Assembly: GCF_004125265.1 (NCBI RefSeq)
Contig: NZ_RDTE01000003.1
Span: 186,001-250,000 of the forward strand
Length of the DNA: 64,000 nt
Source: Streptomyces lydicus
Lineage (GTDB): Bacteria; Actinomycetota; Actinomycetes; Streptomycetales; Streptomycetaceae
Direction of reading: 5' to 3'
In this document: in pieces, positions 1 to 8,482 of the stretch
How positions within the stretch are numbered: position 1 is the first letter of the stretch
Layout of the letters: each line of letters begins with the position of its first letter
Position numbers and translations under genes: made by a program
Notes under the pieces: generated by a model
What the model was told of the DNA's origin: nothing
Seen by the model: only the letters and a program-made list of their open reading frames with translations
Database searches by the model: none

Positions 1-32
1 GCAGCCGGTTCCGATCGAGGCCGGGCCGCGTC

Positions 33-1103
33 CTACCTGTCGTCTTCGTCCCGCCCGTCCTCGAAGACGAAGAGTGGTTTTGCGCCATGTGCGGGTGCTT
101 CGGCGAAGGTGAGGGCTTCGGTGAAGCGTTCGAGCGGGAATGGCTCGCCTTGGGGGATGCTCAGCACTTCCTCGTCAACGAGACCGCGCACCTCGGACAG
201 CGCGCGCAGCGCCTCCGCGGGTGAGGCGGTGCCGAACCAGCGGTTGAGCCAGAAGCCTCGGAGTGCTTTGGTCTCGTAGATGACCGAGCGGGCCGGCAGC
301 GGGATCGTCAGCGCTGCCGGGTCGGTCTGCCGGTGGGTGGAGAGCGCGCCGTAGACCACGAGCTCTCCGCCCGGAGCCAGCGCCTGGAACACCTGGGCAC
401 CCACCTCGCCCGCGACGCAGTCGGTGGCCTTGTGCACGCCGGCCGGTCCCGCGATCTCGGCCACTCTCTGCAACAGGTCCTCGTCCTCGGTGCAAATGAC
501 CTCGTCACCGCCGAGTGCCTTGATCTCCTCGACGGCATCGCGCCGCCGCACGACATTGATCGTGCGTATGCCCAGGTGCCGGGCCAGCTGAATGACGAGG
601 CGGCCGACGGTGGAGCCCGCGGCCGTCTGCAACAGCCATTGCCCCGGCTGTACGTCGAGTTCGCGGGTGACCAGCAGCAGTGCGGTCAGCGGGTTGACGG
701 CGAGCTGACAGGCGCTGGAGTCGCTGAGGCGATCGGGGACCGGCAGGAGCCTTCGGGTATCGGCAACAAGGTATTCCTGCCAGGTGCCGGCCACCGGCGG
801 CCCGGGTACCGCCGGGACGGCAACGGCCACCACGCGCTCGCCGGTCTTCAGTCCCCCGGCGTCCGGGCCCAGGGCCTCGATACGGCCCACGCATTCCATG
901 CGACCCCCGACAGCGGGAAACTCGGGCGAGAAGCCGTAGCGGCCACGGAGCACGTGCAGATCGCTGGCGTGAATCGGAGTCGCCTTCACGCGGATCAGCG
1001 CCTGACCGGCTTCCGGTGTGGGAACCGGACGGGATTCCAGCCGCAGGACATCGGCCGGCTCGCCCACCTTTCCGGCTACGAGCGCGCGCATGGATCGTGG
1101 CAT
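33..1103 (-). CDS. Zinc-free MDR-family NAD(P)H oxidoreductase (quinone oxidoreductase / enoyl reductase-like)
   Basis: A 356-residue medium-chain dehydrogenase/reductase. The N-terminal GroES-like half carries the fold signature GGRMECVGRIEALGPDA. The C-terminal Rossmann half has the cofactor segment LLQTAAGSTVGRLVIQLAR followed by the motif GGDEVI. The structural and catalytic zinc cysteines of classical alcohol dehydrogenases are absent, and the layout resembles the ETR/quinone oxidoreductase branch. The likely reaction is NADPH-dependent reduction of an enone, quinone or enoyl thioester; the substrate is unknown. The ATG at 1103 is used, and a second ATG four codons in is an equally possible start. 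It is divergent from the NAD(P)-binding gene at 1273 and shares its upstream region. Confidence 0.8.
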   Translation of the reverse strand: MPRSMRALVAGKVGEPADVLRLESRPVPTPEAGQALIRVKATPIHASDLHVLRGRYGFSPEFPAVGGRMECVGRIEALGPDAGGLKTGERVVAVAVPAVPGPPVAGTWQEYLVADTRRLLPVPDRLSDSSACQLAVNPLTALLLVTRELDVQPGQWLLQTAAGSTVGRLVIQLARHLGIRTINVVRRRDAVEEIKALGGDEVICTEDEDLLQRVAEIAGPAGVHKATDCVAGEVGAQVFQALAPGGELVVYGALSTHRQTDPAALTIPLPARSVIYETKALRGFWLNRWFGTASPAEALRALSEVRGLVDEEVLSIPQGEPFPLERFTEALTFAEAPAHGAKPLFVFEDGRDEDDR

Positions 1104-1272
1104 GAGTGACCTTTCGCGTCTCAGCGCCCGACGAACTCGGCGGGCGTTGCGGCCGGCGTGATCAGGTGCGCATCACGGGCATGCCGACCAAGTGCACCAG
1201 CCAGGGTGCGCCGCGCGCCGCATCGCCGCAATCTGGACGCATGGCCCATCGACGCGTGACGAAAGGTGACCC

Positions 1273-2004
1273 ATGAAGTTCGCAGTCATCGGCGGTACCG
1301 GTCTGATCGGATCGCAGGTCGTGAAGAAGCTGAACGCCGCGGGGCACGAGGCCGTACCGCACTCACCGTCCACAGGTGTCGACGTGCTCACCGGTCAGGG
1401 CGTGGAGGAGGCGGTGGCCGGAGCCGACTGCGTCGTCAATCTGACGAATTCCCCGACCTTCGACGATGCGTCTCCCGCCTTCTTCCAGACCTCGATGGAC
1501 AACCTCCTGGCCGCCGCCCACAAGGGCGGGGTGGGCCACTTCGTCATCCTCTCGATCGTCGGCGCGGACCAGGTGCAGAACCTGGCCTATTACCGCGCCA
1601 AGGTCTTGCAGGAAGACATCCTCAAGGCCGGGCCGCTCCCCTACTCGATCGTCCGCGCCACCCAGTTCATGGAGTTCATGGCGGCCACCATGTCCTGGAC
1701 CACCGAGGGCGACACCGTCCGCCTGCCCAGCACCCCCCTCCAGCCCATCGCCGCCCAGGACGTCTCCGACACCGTCGCCGAAGTCGCCGCCGGCAGCCCT
1801 TTGAACGCCACCCTCAATGTGGGCGGGCCCGATGTCCATCCCCTCGACGAGATCGGCCGGATCACCCTGAGAGCCCGGCCTGACGGACGCACGGTCGTCA
1901 CCGACGACACCGCCGGCATGTTCGCCGCCGTCGACGGCGATGCGCTCACCACCAAGGGCGACGCACGCATCGCCCCCACCCACTACACCGACTGGCTCGC
2001 CTGA
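1273..2004 (+). CDS. NmrA/SDR-type NAD(P)-binding oxidoreductase
   Basis: A 243-residue atypical short-chain dehydrogenase. The N-terminal Rossmann motif is GGTGLIGSQ at residues 8-16. The VNLTNSPTFDD segment and the YYRAKVLQED segment (Tyr-x-x-x-Lys-like) match the NmrA/TMR-like branch that uses NAD(P)H on small molecules or works as a redox sensor. AAAGGTGA lies just upstream of the ATG. It is followed 30 bp later by a cupin gene on the same strand, so the two are probably co-transcribed. The substrate is unknown. Confidence 0.8.
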   Translation: MKFAVIGGTGLIGSQVVKKLNAAGHEAVPHSPSTGVDVLTGQGVEEAVAGADCVVNLTNSPTFDDASPAFFQTSMDNLLAAAHKGGVGHFVILSIVGADQVQNLAYYRAKVLQEDILKAGPLPYSIVRATQFMEFMAATMSWTTEGDTVRLPSTPLQPIAAQDVSDTVAEVAAGSPLNATLNVGGPDVHPLDEIGRITLRARPDGRTVVTDDTAGMFAAVDGDALTTKGDARIAPTHYTDWLA

Positions 2005-2034
2005 CCCGGCCGGCCCGCGACTGGAGACCTCGCC

Positions 2035-2481
2035 ATGTCGAACAACGAACAGGCGGCAGGCGGCGCCGGGAGTCGGCCGCGCTCGGAAGCGTGGAAGACG
2101 GCGCTCACCGTGCTGCAGTCGGCGAAACCGCCGTTGATTCCGGAGGGGGCGGAGGCGATGACCGTTCTGGTCGAGTTCCCTCCCGGCGATCCCGGCACCC
2201 CTCCGCACCGGCACTCGGGACCGGCCTTCGGCTACGTGCTGGAGGGGGAGATGCTCTTCGAGCTGGAAGGTGAGCCGGAGCGGGTGATCAAGGCCGGGGA
2301 GACGTTCTGGGAGCCGGGCGGCGATGTCATCCACTACCAGGACGGAAACAACCGGACGGACTCCAGGAGCCGCTTCCTCGTCACCATGATGTGCGCACCG
2401 GGTCAGCCCATGCTCACGCTGGTCGACGACGAGGAGCTGGCCCGGCGCCGGCACCTGCGGGCTCCCCGCCCGGGCGCCTGA
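2035..2481 (+). CDS. Small cupin-domain protein
   Basis: A 148-residue single-domain cupin. Metal-binding motif 1 is visible as PPHRHSGPAFGYVLEGE (His-x-His...Glu), and motif 2 as GETFWEPGGDVIHYQDGN. Members of this group bind a divalent metal and include dioxygenases, isomerases and stress proteins; the sequence does not tell which. The C-terminus is rich in Arg and Pro and probably disordered. It follows the NAD(P)-binding gene by 30 bp. Confidence 0.78.
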   Translation: MSNNEQAAGGAGSRPRSEAWKTALTVLQSAKPPLIPEGAEAMTVLVEFPPGDPGTPPHRHSGPAFGYVLEGEMLFELEGEPERVIKAGETFWEPGGDVIHYQDGNNRTDSRSRFLVTMMCAPGQPMLTLVDDEELARRRHLRAPRPGA

Positions 2482-2765
2482 CCCGCCGCTGACAGCCGGG
2501 ACCGATCGCCGGTGAGCCCATCGTCGAGGAGGACGTGTCGTCACCGGGCCGAGCATCCGGCGGACGGAGGGGGCGGTTCCTTGGAATGCGCCCGCGGAGG
2601 ACGGGCAATTACACTGGACAAATACGCCCATAAGGGGGCCCGTAAGGGGCTTGAACGCGGGCGGAGGCTCTGCCGGCCGCCCCGCGCAGCCCGAGCGCAG
2701 CGCGGCGCTCTTCAGCGCCCCGGCTCTTTGTCGTGCGCCTCCCGGATTTCCCAGGGAGCATTCCC

Positions 2766-3734
2766 ATGGCTGGTCACACCGCGTCCATCATCCTGGAGCC
2801 CGAGGCACAGGAGTTCGCCGACGCCACCTCGCAACACCCGTTCCTGTACGAGCTGGATCCGACCGCGGCGCGCAAGGTGCTCGACGACCTCCAGGCCGCG
2901 CCGGTCGACAAGCTGCCGGTCGACGAGGAGTGGGTTTCGGTTCCGGCCGCGGTGGGCGATGTGCGGGTACGCATCGTCAAGCCGCAGGGCCTCACCGGAA
3001 CGCTGCCCGTCGTGTTGTACATGCACGGCGGTGGCTGGGTGCTGGGCAACGCCGGCACCCATGACCGCCTGGTGCGCGAGCTGGCGGTCGGCGCCCGCGC
3101 GGCAGTGGCCTTCGTGGAGTACACGCCGTCGCCCGAGGCGCACTACCCGGTCGCCATCGAGCAGGGCTACGCCACCGCGCAGTGGATCGTCCGCGAGGGG
3201 GCGTCCAAGGGTCTCGATGCACAGCGCATGGCGGTGGCCGGGGAATCGGTCGGCGGGAACATGACCGCCGCACTCGCCCTCATGGCCAAGGACCGCGGTG
3301 ACGTCACGTTCATACAGCAGTCGATGTACTACCCGGTCACGGATGCGGCCATGAACACCGGCTCCTACGACCAATTCGCCACCGGCTACTACCTGAGCCG
3401 CAAGCTGATGGAATGGTTCTGGGACGCCTACACGACCGACCCGGACCAACGCGCGGAGATCACCGCATCACCCAACCACGCCACCATCGAGCAACTGTCC
3501 GGCCTGCCGCCCGCGTTGCTGATCGTCGACGAGGCCGATGTGCTGCGCGACGAGGGCGAGGCGTACGCCGCCAAGCTCCGCGCAGCCGACGTTGCGGTGA
3601 CCACGGTGCGCTATGACGGCACGGTCCACGACTTCATGATGCTCAACTCGCTGAGTGACTCCAAAGCCGCCCGCGGAGCCATCGACCAGGCAACGGCGTT
3701 CCTGCGCAACGCTCTTGGAACCACCCAGGACTGA
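2766..3734 (+). CDS. Alpha/beta hydrolase of the hormone-sensitive-lipase type
   Basis: A 322-residue esterase-like hydrolase. The HSL oxyanion-hole motif HGGGW and the nucleophile elbow GESVGG (Gly-x-Ser-x-Gly) are both present. The acid is probably in DEADVLRDEG and the catalytic His in TVHDF. The chosen ATG at 2766 is preceded by an AGGGAG Shine-Dalgarno about 8 bp upstream; an in-frame start at 2733 lacks one. The natural ester substrate is unknown. It lies upstream of the TetR-controlled promoter at 3.78 kb but is not obviously part of that operon. Confidence 0.85.
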   Translation: MAGHTASIILEPEAQEFADATSQHPFLYELDPTAARKVLDDLQAAPVDKLPVDEEWVSVPAAVGDVRVRIVKPQGLTGTLPVVLYMHGGGWVLGNAGTHDRLVRELAVGARAAVAFVEYTPSPEAHYPVAIEQGYATAQWIVREGASKGLDAQRMAVAGESVGGNMTAALALMAKDRGDVTFIQQSMYYPVTDAAMNTGSYDQFATGYYLSRKLMEWFWDAYTTDPDQRAEITASPNHATIEQLSGLPPALLIVDEADVLRDEGEAYAAKLRAADVAVTTVRYDGTVHDFMMLNSLSDSKAARGAIDQATAFLRNALGTTQD

Positions 3735-3772
3735 GTTCTGGAGCGTCGGGGGACTCCCCGACTCCCTGGACC

Positions 3773-3827
3773 TTGATAAACGGACCGGCGGTCCGTATGG
3801 TTGATGCCATGCGGACTGCCGGTCCGT
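3773..3827 (+). promoter_or_regulatory. Promoter with a TetR-type operator in its spacer, plus a second operator copy
   Basis: TTGATA at 3773-3778 and TATGGT at 3796-3801 are separated by exactly 17 bp. The spacer and its edges are a perfect inverted repeat, ACGGACC-GGC-GGTCCGT (3780-3796). A degenerate copy with GGAC...GTCC arms lies at 3811-3827, about 31 bp on. A dimeric repressor here would block RNA polymerase. The operon that follows ends in a TetR-family gene (5381), the obvious candidate ligand-controlled autorepressor. Confidence 0.65.
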
Positions 3828-3997
3828 TTCTATTGGGGTGCCCCGTCATTCGGGTGCCACGCAAGGTGTCATCACGAGCGTGATCACGGAGATCGCGCTT
3901 CTCGCGACTACCGGCCGCACCCGACGAACCGGGCCCGACGGACCGCACCCGACGGGCCGGGCCGCCGCGGCTTCGAGCAGAACGGAAAACCTTGATC

Positions 3998-4420
3998 ATG
4001 ACAAACCCCGTGACACCCGCAGAGCTGTACCGCCACGGTCTGCAACTGCTGCTCCAGAAGGACATCCCCGCCTGGGTGGATCTGTGGGACGACAACGGTG
4101 TCCTCGAATTCCCCTTCGCGCCCGACGGCTGGCCCCTGCGCCTCGAAGGCAAGGCCGCGGTCGGCGACTACATGCGCCACTATCCCGACCACATCGACCT
4201 GCACGACTTCCCCGACGTGAAGATCCACGAGACCAGCGACCCGGAGACGATCGTGGTGGAGATGCGCGGGGTCGGCCGCCTGGTGGAAACCGACAGCCCC
4301 TTCGCCATGACGTACATCGCCGTGGTCACGGTCAAGGACGGGCTCATCACCTCCTACCGCGACTACTGGAACCCCCTCGCCGTATCCCAGCCCGGCGCCG
4401 ACTTCGCAGGAGCACACTGA
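3998..4420 (+). CDS. SnoaL-like / NTF2-fold protein
   Basis: A 140-residue protein of the ketosteroid-isomerase-like NTF2 fold. Features seen are the N-terminal helix pair (YRHGLQLLLQKDIPAWVDLW), a DDNGVLEFPF strand and a C-terminal segment GLITSYRDYWNPLA typical of SnoaL-like proteins. Family members are cyclases, isomerases, hydroxylases or simple binding proteins. ATG 3998 is chosen over an upstream TTG two codons earlier. Its stop overlaps the next start (ATGA at 4420), so translation is probably coupled to the NmrA-like gene. Confidence 0.78.
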   Translation: MTNPVTPAELYRHGLQLLLQKDIPAWVDLWDDNGVLEFPFAPDGWPLRLEGKAAVGDYMRHYPDHIDLHDFPDVKIHETSDPETIVVEMRGVGRLVETDSPFAMTYIAVVTVKDGLITSYRDYWNPLAVSQPGADFAGAH

Positions 4421-5268
4421 TGACGACCTCCCACACCACCCTGGTCATCGGCGCCACCGGCACCACCGGCCGCCGTGTCACCGCCGGCCTGATCAGCAAG
4501 GGCCACCGCGCCAAGGCCGCCGGCCGGACTGCCACCCCGGTGGCAGGCGCAGAGGCCGTCCGCTTCGACTGGAACGAGCCCGCGACCTGGGACGAGGCCC
4601 TGGACGGCGTCGACCGCGCCTACCTCGTCCCGCCCATCGGCTCCTCCGACCCGGCCACGGTGATGCTGCCCTTCCTCCGCCGGGCCCGTGCGGCAGGAGT
4701 GCAGCGGTCGGTGCTGCTCAGCTCCTCGGCGATTCCCGCGGGCGGTCCGGCGGTGGGGCAGGTCCACGGGGAGCTGCCCGGCCTGTTCGAGGAGTGGGCG
4801 GTACTGCGGCCCTCCTGGTTCATGCAGAACTTCACCGGCCGCACCCTCCACGCACGCAGCATCCGCGAGGACGGCGTCATCCGCACGGCCTCGGGAGACG
4901 GACGCGTCGGGTTCATCGACGCCGAGGACATCGCCGCCGTCGCGGTGCACGCCCTCACTGACGACCAGGCCCCCAACACCGACCCGATCCTCACCGGGCC
5001 GCAGGCCCTCAGCTACGACGACGTCGCCACCGTCATCACCGAGGTCACCGGCCGACCCGTCGTGCACCGTCACCTGACCTTCGAGCAGCTGCGCGATCGC
5101 TGGGCGACCGAAGTGCCGCTGGAGTTCGCCACCATGCTGGCCGGCATGGACCGCGCCATCGCCGGCGGCGCCGAGGACCGTACCTCGGACACCGTCGAGC
5201 GCCTCACCGGCCGCTCCCCGGGCACGTTCCGCGCCTTCGTAGAACGGGAGGTGTCGTGCAGTAGTTGA
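4420..5268 (+). CDS. NmrA-family NAD(P)-binding protein
   Basis: A 282-residue SDR-like protein starting MTTSHTTLVIGATGTTGRRV, with the NAD(P) motif GATGTTG at residues 11-17. The VLRPSWFMQNF segment is characteristic of NmrA/azoreductase-like enzymes such as quinone reductase QorB. The start overlaps the stop of the SnoaL-like gene by 4 bp. Long in-frame sequence upstream of this ATG is not protein-like and is rejected. Likely role: NAD(P)H-dependent reductase, possibly acting on the ligand sensed by the TetR regulator downstream. Confidence 0.82.
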   Translation: MTTSHTTLVIGATGTTGRRVTAGLISKGHRAKAAGRTATPVAGAEAVRFDWNEPATWDEALDGVDRAYLVPPIGSSDPATVMLPFLRRARAAGVQRSVLLSSSAIPAGGPAVGQVHGELPGLFEEWAVLRPSWFMQNFTGRTLHARSIREDGVIRTASGDGRVGFIDAEDIAAVAVHALTDDQAPNTDPILTGPQALSYDDVATVITEVTGRPVVHRHLTFEQLRDRWATEVPLEFATMLAGMDRAIAGGAEDRTSDTVERLTGRSPGTFRAFVEREVSCSS

Positions 5269-5380
5269 CGTTCGAGACGGGAGCGGCCTCGGTGGGTGCA
5301 GCAGGCCGCGAGCGCCACTCATATGAAGCGGCCGCATATCATTCCGGGGGCCGGGACAGGCCGAAGACCGAGGAGGACCT

Positions 5381-5986
5381 GTGGCCCAGCGCCCAGAGCG
5401 TGCGGATGCCCTGCGCAACCGAGAGACCGTCCTGGCTGCCGCCGACGCCCTTTTCGCCGCCAGCAGCAGCCCCCACAGCGTGTCGATGGACGACATCGCG
5501 ACGGCCGCGGGCGTGGGCAAGGGCACCCTCTTCCGCCGCTTCGGCGACCGCACCGGCCTGATCGGCGCCGTGATCGCCTCCCGCCTCGAACCCCTGCAGC
5601 AAGCCGTGCGGGAGGCACAGGACGCGGCCGGGTCCTCACCGCGGCAGCGGGTGCTGGACCTGCTCGACGCCTCACTGTGCTTCAAGATCGAGAACCGGAA
5701 CCTGATGGCGGCCGCGGAGGAAGCCGGGCTCAGCAGCCCCTACCGGGCCGAACACTACGGCTGGTGGCACGGAATGCTGCATGCGGCGCTGGATCAGGTG
5801 CCCGGCGTCCACGACGCGGGTTTCACCGCCCACGCACTGCTGGCCACCATCCGCGCCGACCTCGTGGCACACCTGATCGACGACCAGGAGATGACACCTG
5901 ACGGCCTGCGCTCCTGCCTCGCGGCCTACGTCGACAACGCCCTGGGTTCCCACTCCAGTTCGCCCGGCACGCGCAAGGAGGCATGA
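5381..5986 (+). CDS. TetR-family transcriptional regulator
   Basis: A 201-residue TetR regulator. The N-terminal helix-turn-helix is MDDIATAAGVGKGTLFRRF at roughly residues 37-55, followed by an alpha-helical ligand-binding domain. GTG start with GAGGAGGA a few bases upstream. It is the last gene of the SnoaL-like/NmrA operon and probably controls it through the operator pair at 3780-3827. The inducer is unknown. Confidence 0.88.
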   Translation: MAQRPERADALRNRETVLAAADALFAASSSPHSVSMDDIATAAGVGKGTLFRRFGDRTGLIGAVIASRLEPLQQAVREAQDAAGSSPRQRVLDLLDASLCFKIENRNLMAAAEEAGLSSPYRAEHYGWWHGMLHAALDQVPGVHDAGFTAHALLATIRADLVAHLIDDQEMTPDGLRSCLAAYVDNALGSHSSSPGTRKEA

Positions 5987-6307
5987 GCGACCGCTCCCCC
6001 GGTCACAAAGCCGGGCTGAGCGGTGCTCGGGGACGGGTCACCCACAGCGTTGCCACGGCTTTGCCGCTGTGTCTCCCGTTTCCCTGCTTCTCCACCGTCG
6101 GCCGACGAGTGCGGTGTGACTTCGGTGATGGTTCGCGAGGCCCGCCCGCGGGTGCGCAGCGGTCCGGCCGGACCCGCTCGCCTCGTCAACGGTCGCTGCC
6201 CGGCCCTCCAGGGAGCGGAGGGCTCACCCGTACGGCCGTCTGTACGTGCGTCACAGCGGGTCTCCGGCCGATGCTGCTCTCAAGCCCAGTGAAGAGGAGT
6301 GGTACCG
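5987..6307. other. Intergenic, no gene recognised
   Basis: 321 bp between the TetR gene and the small gene at 6308. No convincing coding frame, RNA or hairpin terminator was seen. The Shine-Dalgarno of the next gene lies at the right end. Confidence 0.5.
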
Positions 6308-6622
6308 GTGACGCCCTTGGCCGATGACTGGCTGGCTCCGTGGGTCGCGCAGGCACACTCGGCCCTCGAAGGGGGGCCGCTGGCGGGTTTCCTCGCCGAC
6401 CTCGCCACCGCCGCCCCAGCGCTGGGCCGGGCCACGGCGCACATCATCAGCCTCCCCGTACGGCCGGCCGCACTCGCACTGCGTACGTCCCCCGAAATCC
6501 TCACCGGTGCCTTGGCCCAACTCAGCGCGGCCGGCCTGCTCACCTGCTCCTACGACGGCGACCTCGACGCCGCACACGCCACGATCACCCTGCTGCCCAT
6601 CGGGGCATCCCCACTCTCCTGA
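6308..6622 (+). CDS. Small hypothetical protein, possibly winged-helix
   Basis: About 104 residues from the GTG at 6308, with GAGGAG 8-12 bp upstream. I do not recognise it. The middle (RPAALALRTSPEILTGALAQ...AAGLLTC) looks like a winged-helix half, with a helix pair followed by a strand, but no family can be named. Codon positions look genuinely coding. It stands alone, convergent with the cupin regulator at 6812. Confidence 0.5.
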   Translation: MTPLADDWLAPWVAQAHSALEGGPLAGFLADLATAAPALGRATAHIISLPVRPAALALRTSPEILTGALAQLSAAGLLTCSYDGDLDAAHATITLLPIGASPLS

Positions 6623-6811
6623 GGCAACGGATCACGGAATCGCGGGGACGGAACTCGACAGTGAGCCCGAAGTGTCGCGCGATGCGCACGGCCAGGACTT
6701 CCTGGAGACCCCGCCCGTCCTGCCCTGTGGAGCCCGGAGCTGAGATGGCACTGGGCGTCCCGGAAGCCGAGCCGGCCGGCGAGAACGCCGCCACCGAGCT
6801 GGTCCGCTGAG

Positions 6812-7366
6812 TCACCGGAGTCCCCCGGCCTCATCGGACCGATGAGGGTCGGTGCGTACGTGCGCCCGCACCCCTTGCAGGCCGAACAGGATGAGAAGCT
6901 CGACCGCGCCGCCGTCGGCGCTGCCCAGCCAGTGGGGCAAGGATGTGTCGAACTCGGCCGTGTCACCGGGCGGCAGCGTCAGGTCGCGCTCGCCGGTCAC
7001 GAGCCGCAGGCGTCCGGTGAGCACGTAGAGCCATTCGAAGCCCTCGTGGGTCTGTGGGGCCGGTTCGAGTGGTTCCGGCCGGGCGGAGATGATCATCTTG
7101 AAGGCGTGCACCCCGCCCGGTCGCCGGGAGAGGGGCACGAAGGTCATCCCGAACCGTCTGATCGGTTTGAGATGTATCCGGGGGTCGCCGGTGCGCGGGG
7201 CGCCGACGAGGTCGTCCAGCGGAACGTCGTAGACACGGGACAGCGTGCTCTCCGATACGCCGGTCGTCGCGGCGAGGCCGGCGAGGGTGATGCCGCGGTC
7301 ACGACGCAGCGCACAAAGGCGCGGCCCCACCGCGTCCAGCACGTCGTCGTCCGTCTTGCGATCCAT
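6812..7366 (-). CDS. XRE-family cupin regulator with an internally deleted HTH
   Basis: A 184-residue protein with the usual XRE+cupin layout: an N-terminal HTH (RDRGITLAGLAATTGVSESTLSR) and a C-terminal cupin (THEGFEWLYVLTGRLRLV ... LPPGDTAEFDTSLPHWLG). Family members continue after STLSR with about 20 residues (LESG..., then helices 4 and 5) before YDVPLDDLVGAP. Here STLSR runs straight into VYDVPLDDLV, so part of the HTH has been removed in frame. DNA binding is probably impaired. It is divergent from the methyltransferase at 7454, with about 87 bp between, which would have been its target. Confidence 0.8.
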   Translation of the reverse strand: MDRKTDDDVLDAVGPRLCALRRDRGITLAGLAATTGVSESTLSRVYDVPLDDLVGAPRTGDPRIHLKPIRRFGMTFVPLSRRPGGVHAFKMIISARPEPLEPAPQTHEGFEWLYVLTGRLRLVTGERDLTLPPGDTAEFDTSLPHWLGSADGGAVELLILFGLQGVRAHVRTDPHRSDEAGGLR

Positions 7367-7453
7367 CGGACCATCTTGCCGTAACCGCAAGATTCCGTGC
7401 CAAGTCGTGGGATTCCCGGCAAAACTGCGGACATCCCGACACAAGGAGCCTTG

Positions 7454-8080
7454 ATGAACACCACCGATGCGATCGCGTTCTGGGACGGCGTCTACACGGC
7501 CAGGCCGGCAGCCGGCCGACCGCAGCCGAATGTCCGCCTCACCGAGACAGGAACGGGCCTGCCGCCCGGGGACGTGTTGGACCTCGGCTGCGGCAACGGC
7601 GGCGATGCGCTGTGGCTCGCCCGCCTGGGCTGGCAGGTCACCGCAGTCGACATCTCGGCCGTGGCGGTCGAACGGCTCACCGCCCTCGTCCGCGCACACG
7701 GCCTGGGCGACCGCGTCACCACCGTGCGGGCCGACTTGCACACCTCTTTCCCGCCCGGCGCATTCGACCTGGTCTGCGCCCACTACCTCCACACCCCCTT
7801 CGACCTGGACCGGGCGGCCGTGCTGCGCTCGGCCGCGCACGCGCTGCGCCCGGGCGGGCAGCTGCTGATCGTCGACCACGGCTCCACCGCGCCGTGGTCG
7901 TGGAACCAGGATCCCGACATCCGCTACCCGAGCCCGCGGGAAGTCGCGGCGGATATCGGCCTGGCGCCACAGACCTGGACGGTCGAGCGGGCCGACGCAC
8001 CCCGCCGGATCGCGACCGGACCGGACGGGCGCACCGCCGAGGTCACCGACCACGTCCTCCTCATCCGCCGCACCGCCTGA
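7454..8080 (+). CDS. Class I SAM-dependent methyltransferase (TehB/UbiE-like)
   Basis: A 208-residue methyltransferase. The SAM motif I is [16 protein letters not shown] (about residues 41-56), followed by the acidic residue in VTAVDIS and the motif [20 protein letters not shown] lies 7 bp before ATG 7454. The short size and lack of a substrate domain fit TehB-like small-molecule methyltransferases. It is divergent from the cupin regulator, which normally controls such neighbours. The substrate is unknown. Confidence 0.85.
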   Translation: MNTTDAIAFWDGVYTARPAAGRPQPNVRLTETGTGLPPGDVLDLGCGNGGDALWLARLGWQVTAVDISAVAVERLTALVRAHGLGDRVTTVRADLHTSFPPGAFDLVCAHYLHTPFDLDRAAVLRSAAHALRPGGQLLIVDHGSTAPWSWNQDPDIRYPSPREVAADIGLAPQTWTVERADAPRRIATGPDGRTAEVTDHVLLIRRTA

Positions 8081-8123
8081 CACGGCGGCGGCACTCGCCC
8101 CCGACGAAGGAAAGGAGACCACG

Positions 8124-8327
8124 GTGCCCGGCACCACGCTCCGCAACGGCCGTCGCGACACCCCGCCCGGGTGCACCGATCTCGGCGCACCGGTCCCCCG
8201 GCTGCGGCCGGACCGCCCCGCTCCCAGCATCCGCTGGGCGCTCACCCACATGATCGAGGAGACCGGCCGGCACGCGGGCCAGGCGGACATCCTCCGCGAA
8301 TTCCTCGACGGCACGACCGGGCGCTGA
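8124..8327 (+). pseudogene. C-terminal remnant of a DinB/DUF664-type protein
   Basis: 67 codons from a GTG with a good AAAGGAGA site. Only the last 35-40 residues ([29 protein letters not shown]) resemble a family: the C-terminal helix of DinB-like DUF664 proteins, which are usually about 160-175 residues. The N-terminal four-helix-bundle part with its other metal ligands is missing, so this is a deletion remnant or a very short degenerate gene. Confidence 0.6.
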
Positions 8328-8367
8328 TCCGCCTTCTCCGAGTCGGGGGCGCGCAGGGAGCGTCGCT

Positions 8368-8460
8368 GGTGCCGGTGCCGGTGCCGGTGCCGGTGCCGGT
8401 GCCGGTGCCGGTGCCGGTGCCGGTGCCGGTGCCGGTGCCGGTGCCGGTGCCGGTGCCGGC
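8368..8460. repeat. Hexanucleotide tandem repeat (GGTGCC), 15 copies
   Basis: Fifteen uninterrupted copies of GGTGCC from 8368 to 8457, then a partial unit. It lies in the gap between the DinB-like remnant and the 3' end of the convergent asparagine-synthetase-like gene. In-frame translations (Val-Pro or His-Arg repeats) are artefacts of the repeat. Confidence 0.95.
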
Positions 8461-8482
8461 AGCACGGTCCCACGAAGGCTTC

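Noticed and set aside
6829..6847. 9-bp inverted repeat CCTCATCGG-A-CCGATGAGG as a terminator
   Set aside because: It lies inside the 3' coding end of the cupin regulator, has a one-base loop and no T-tract.
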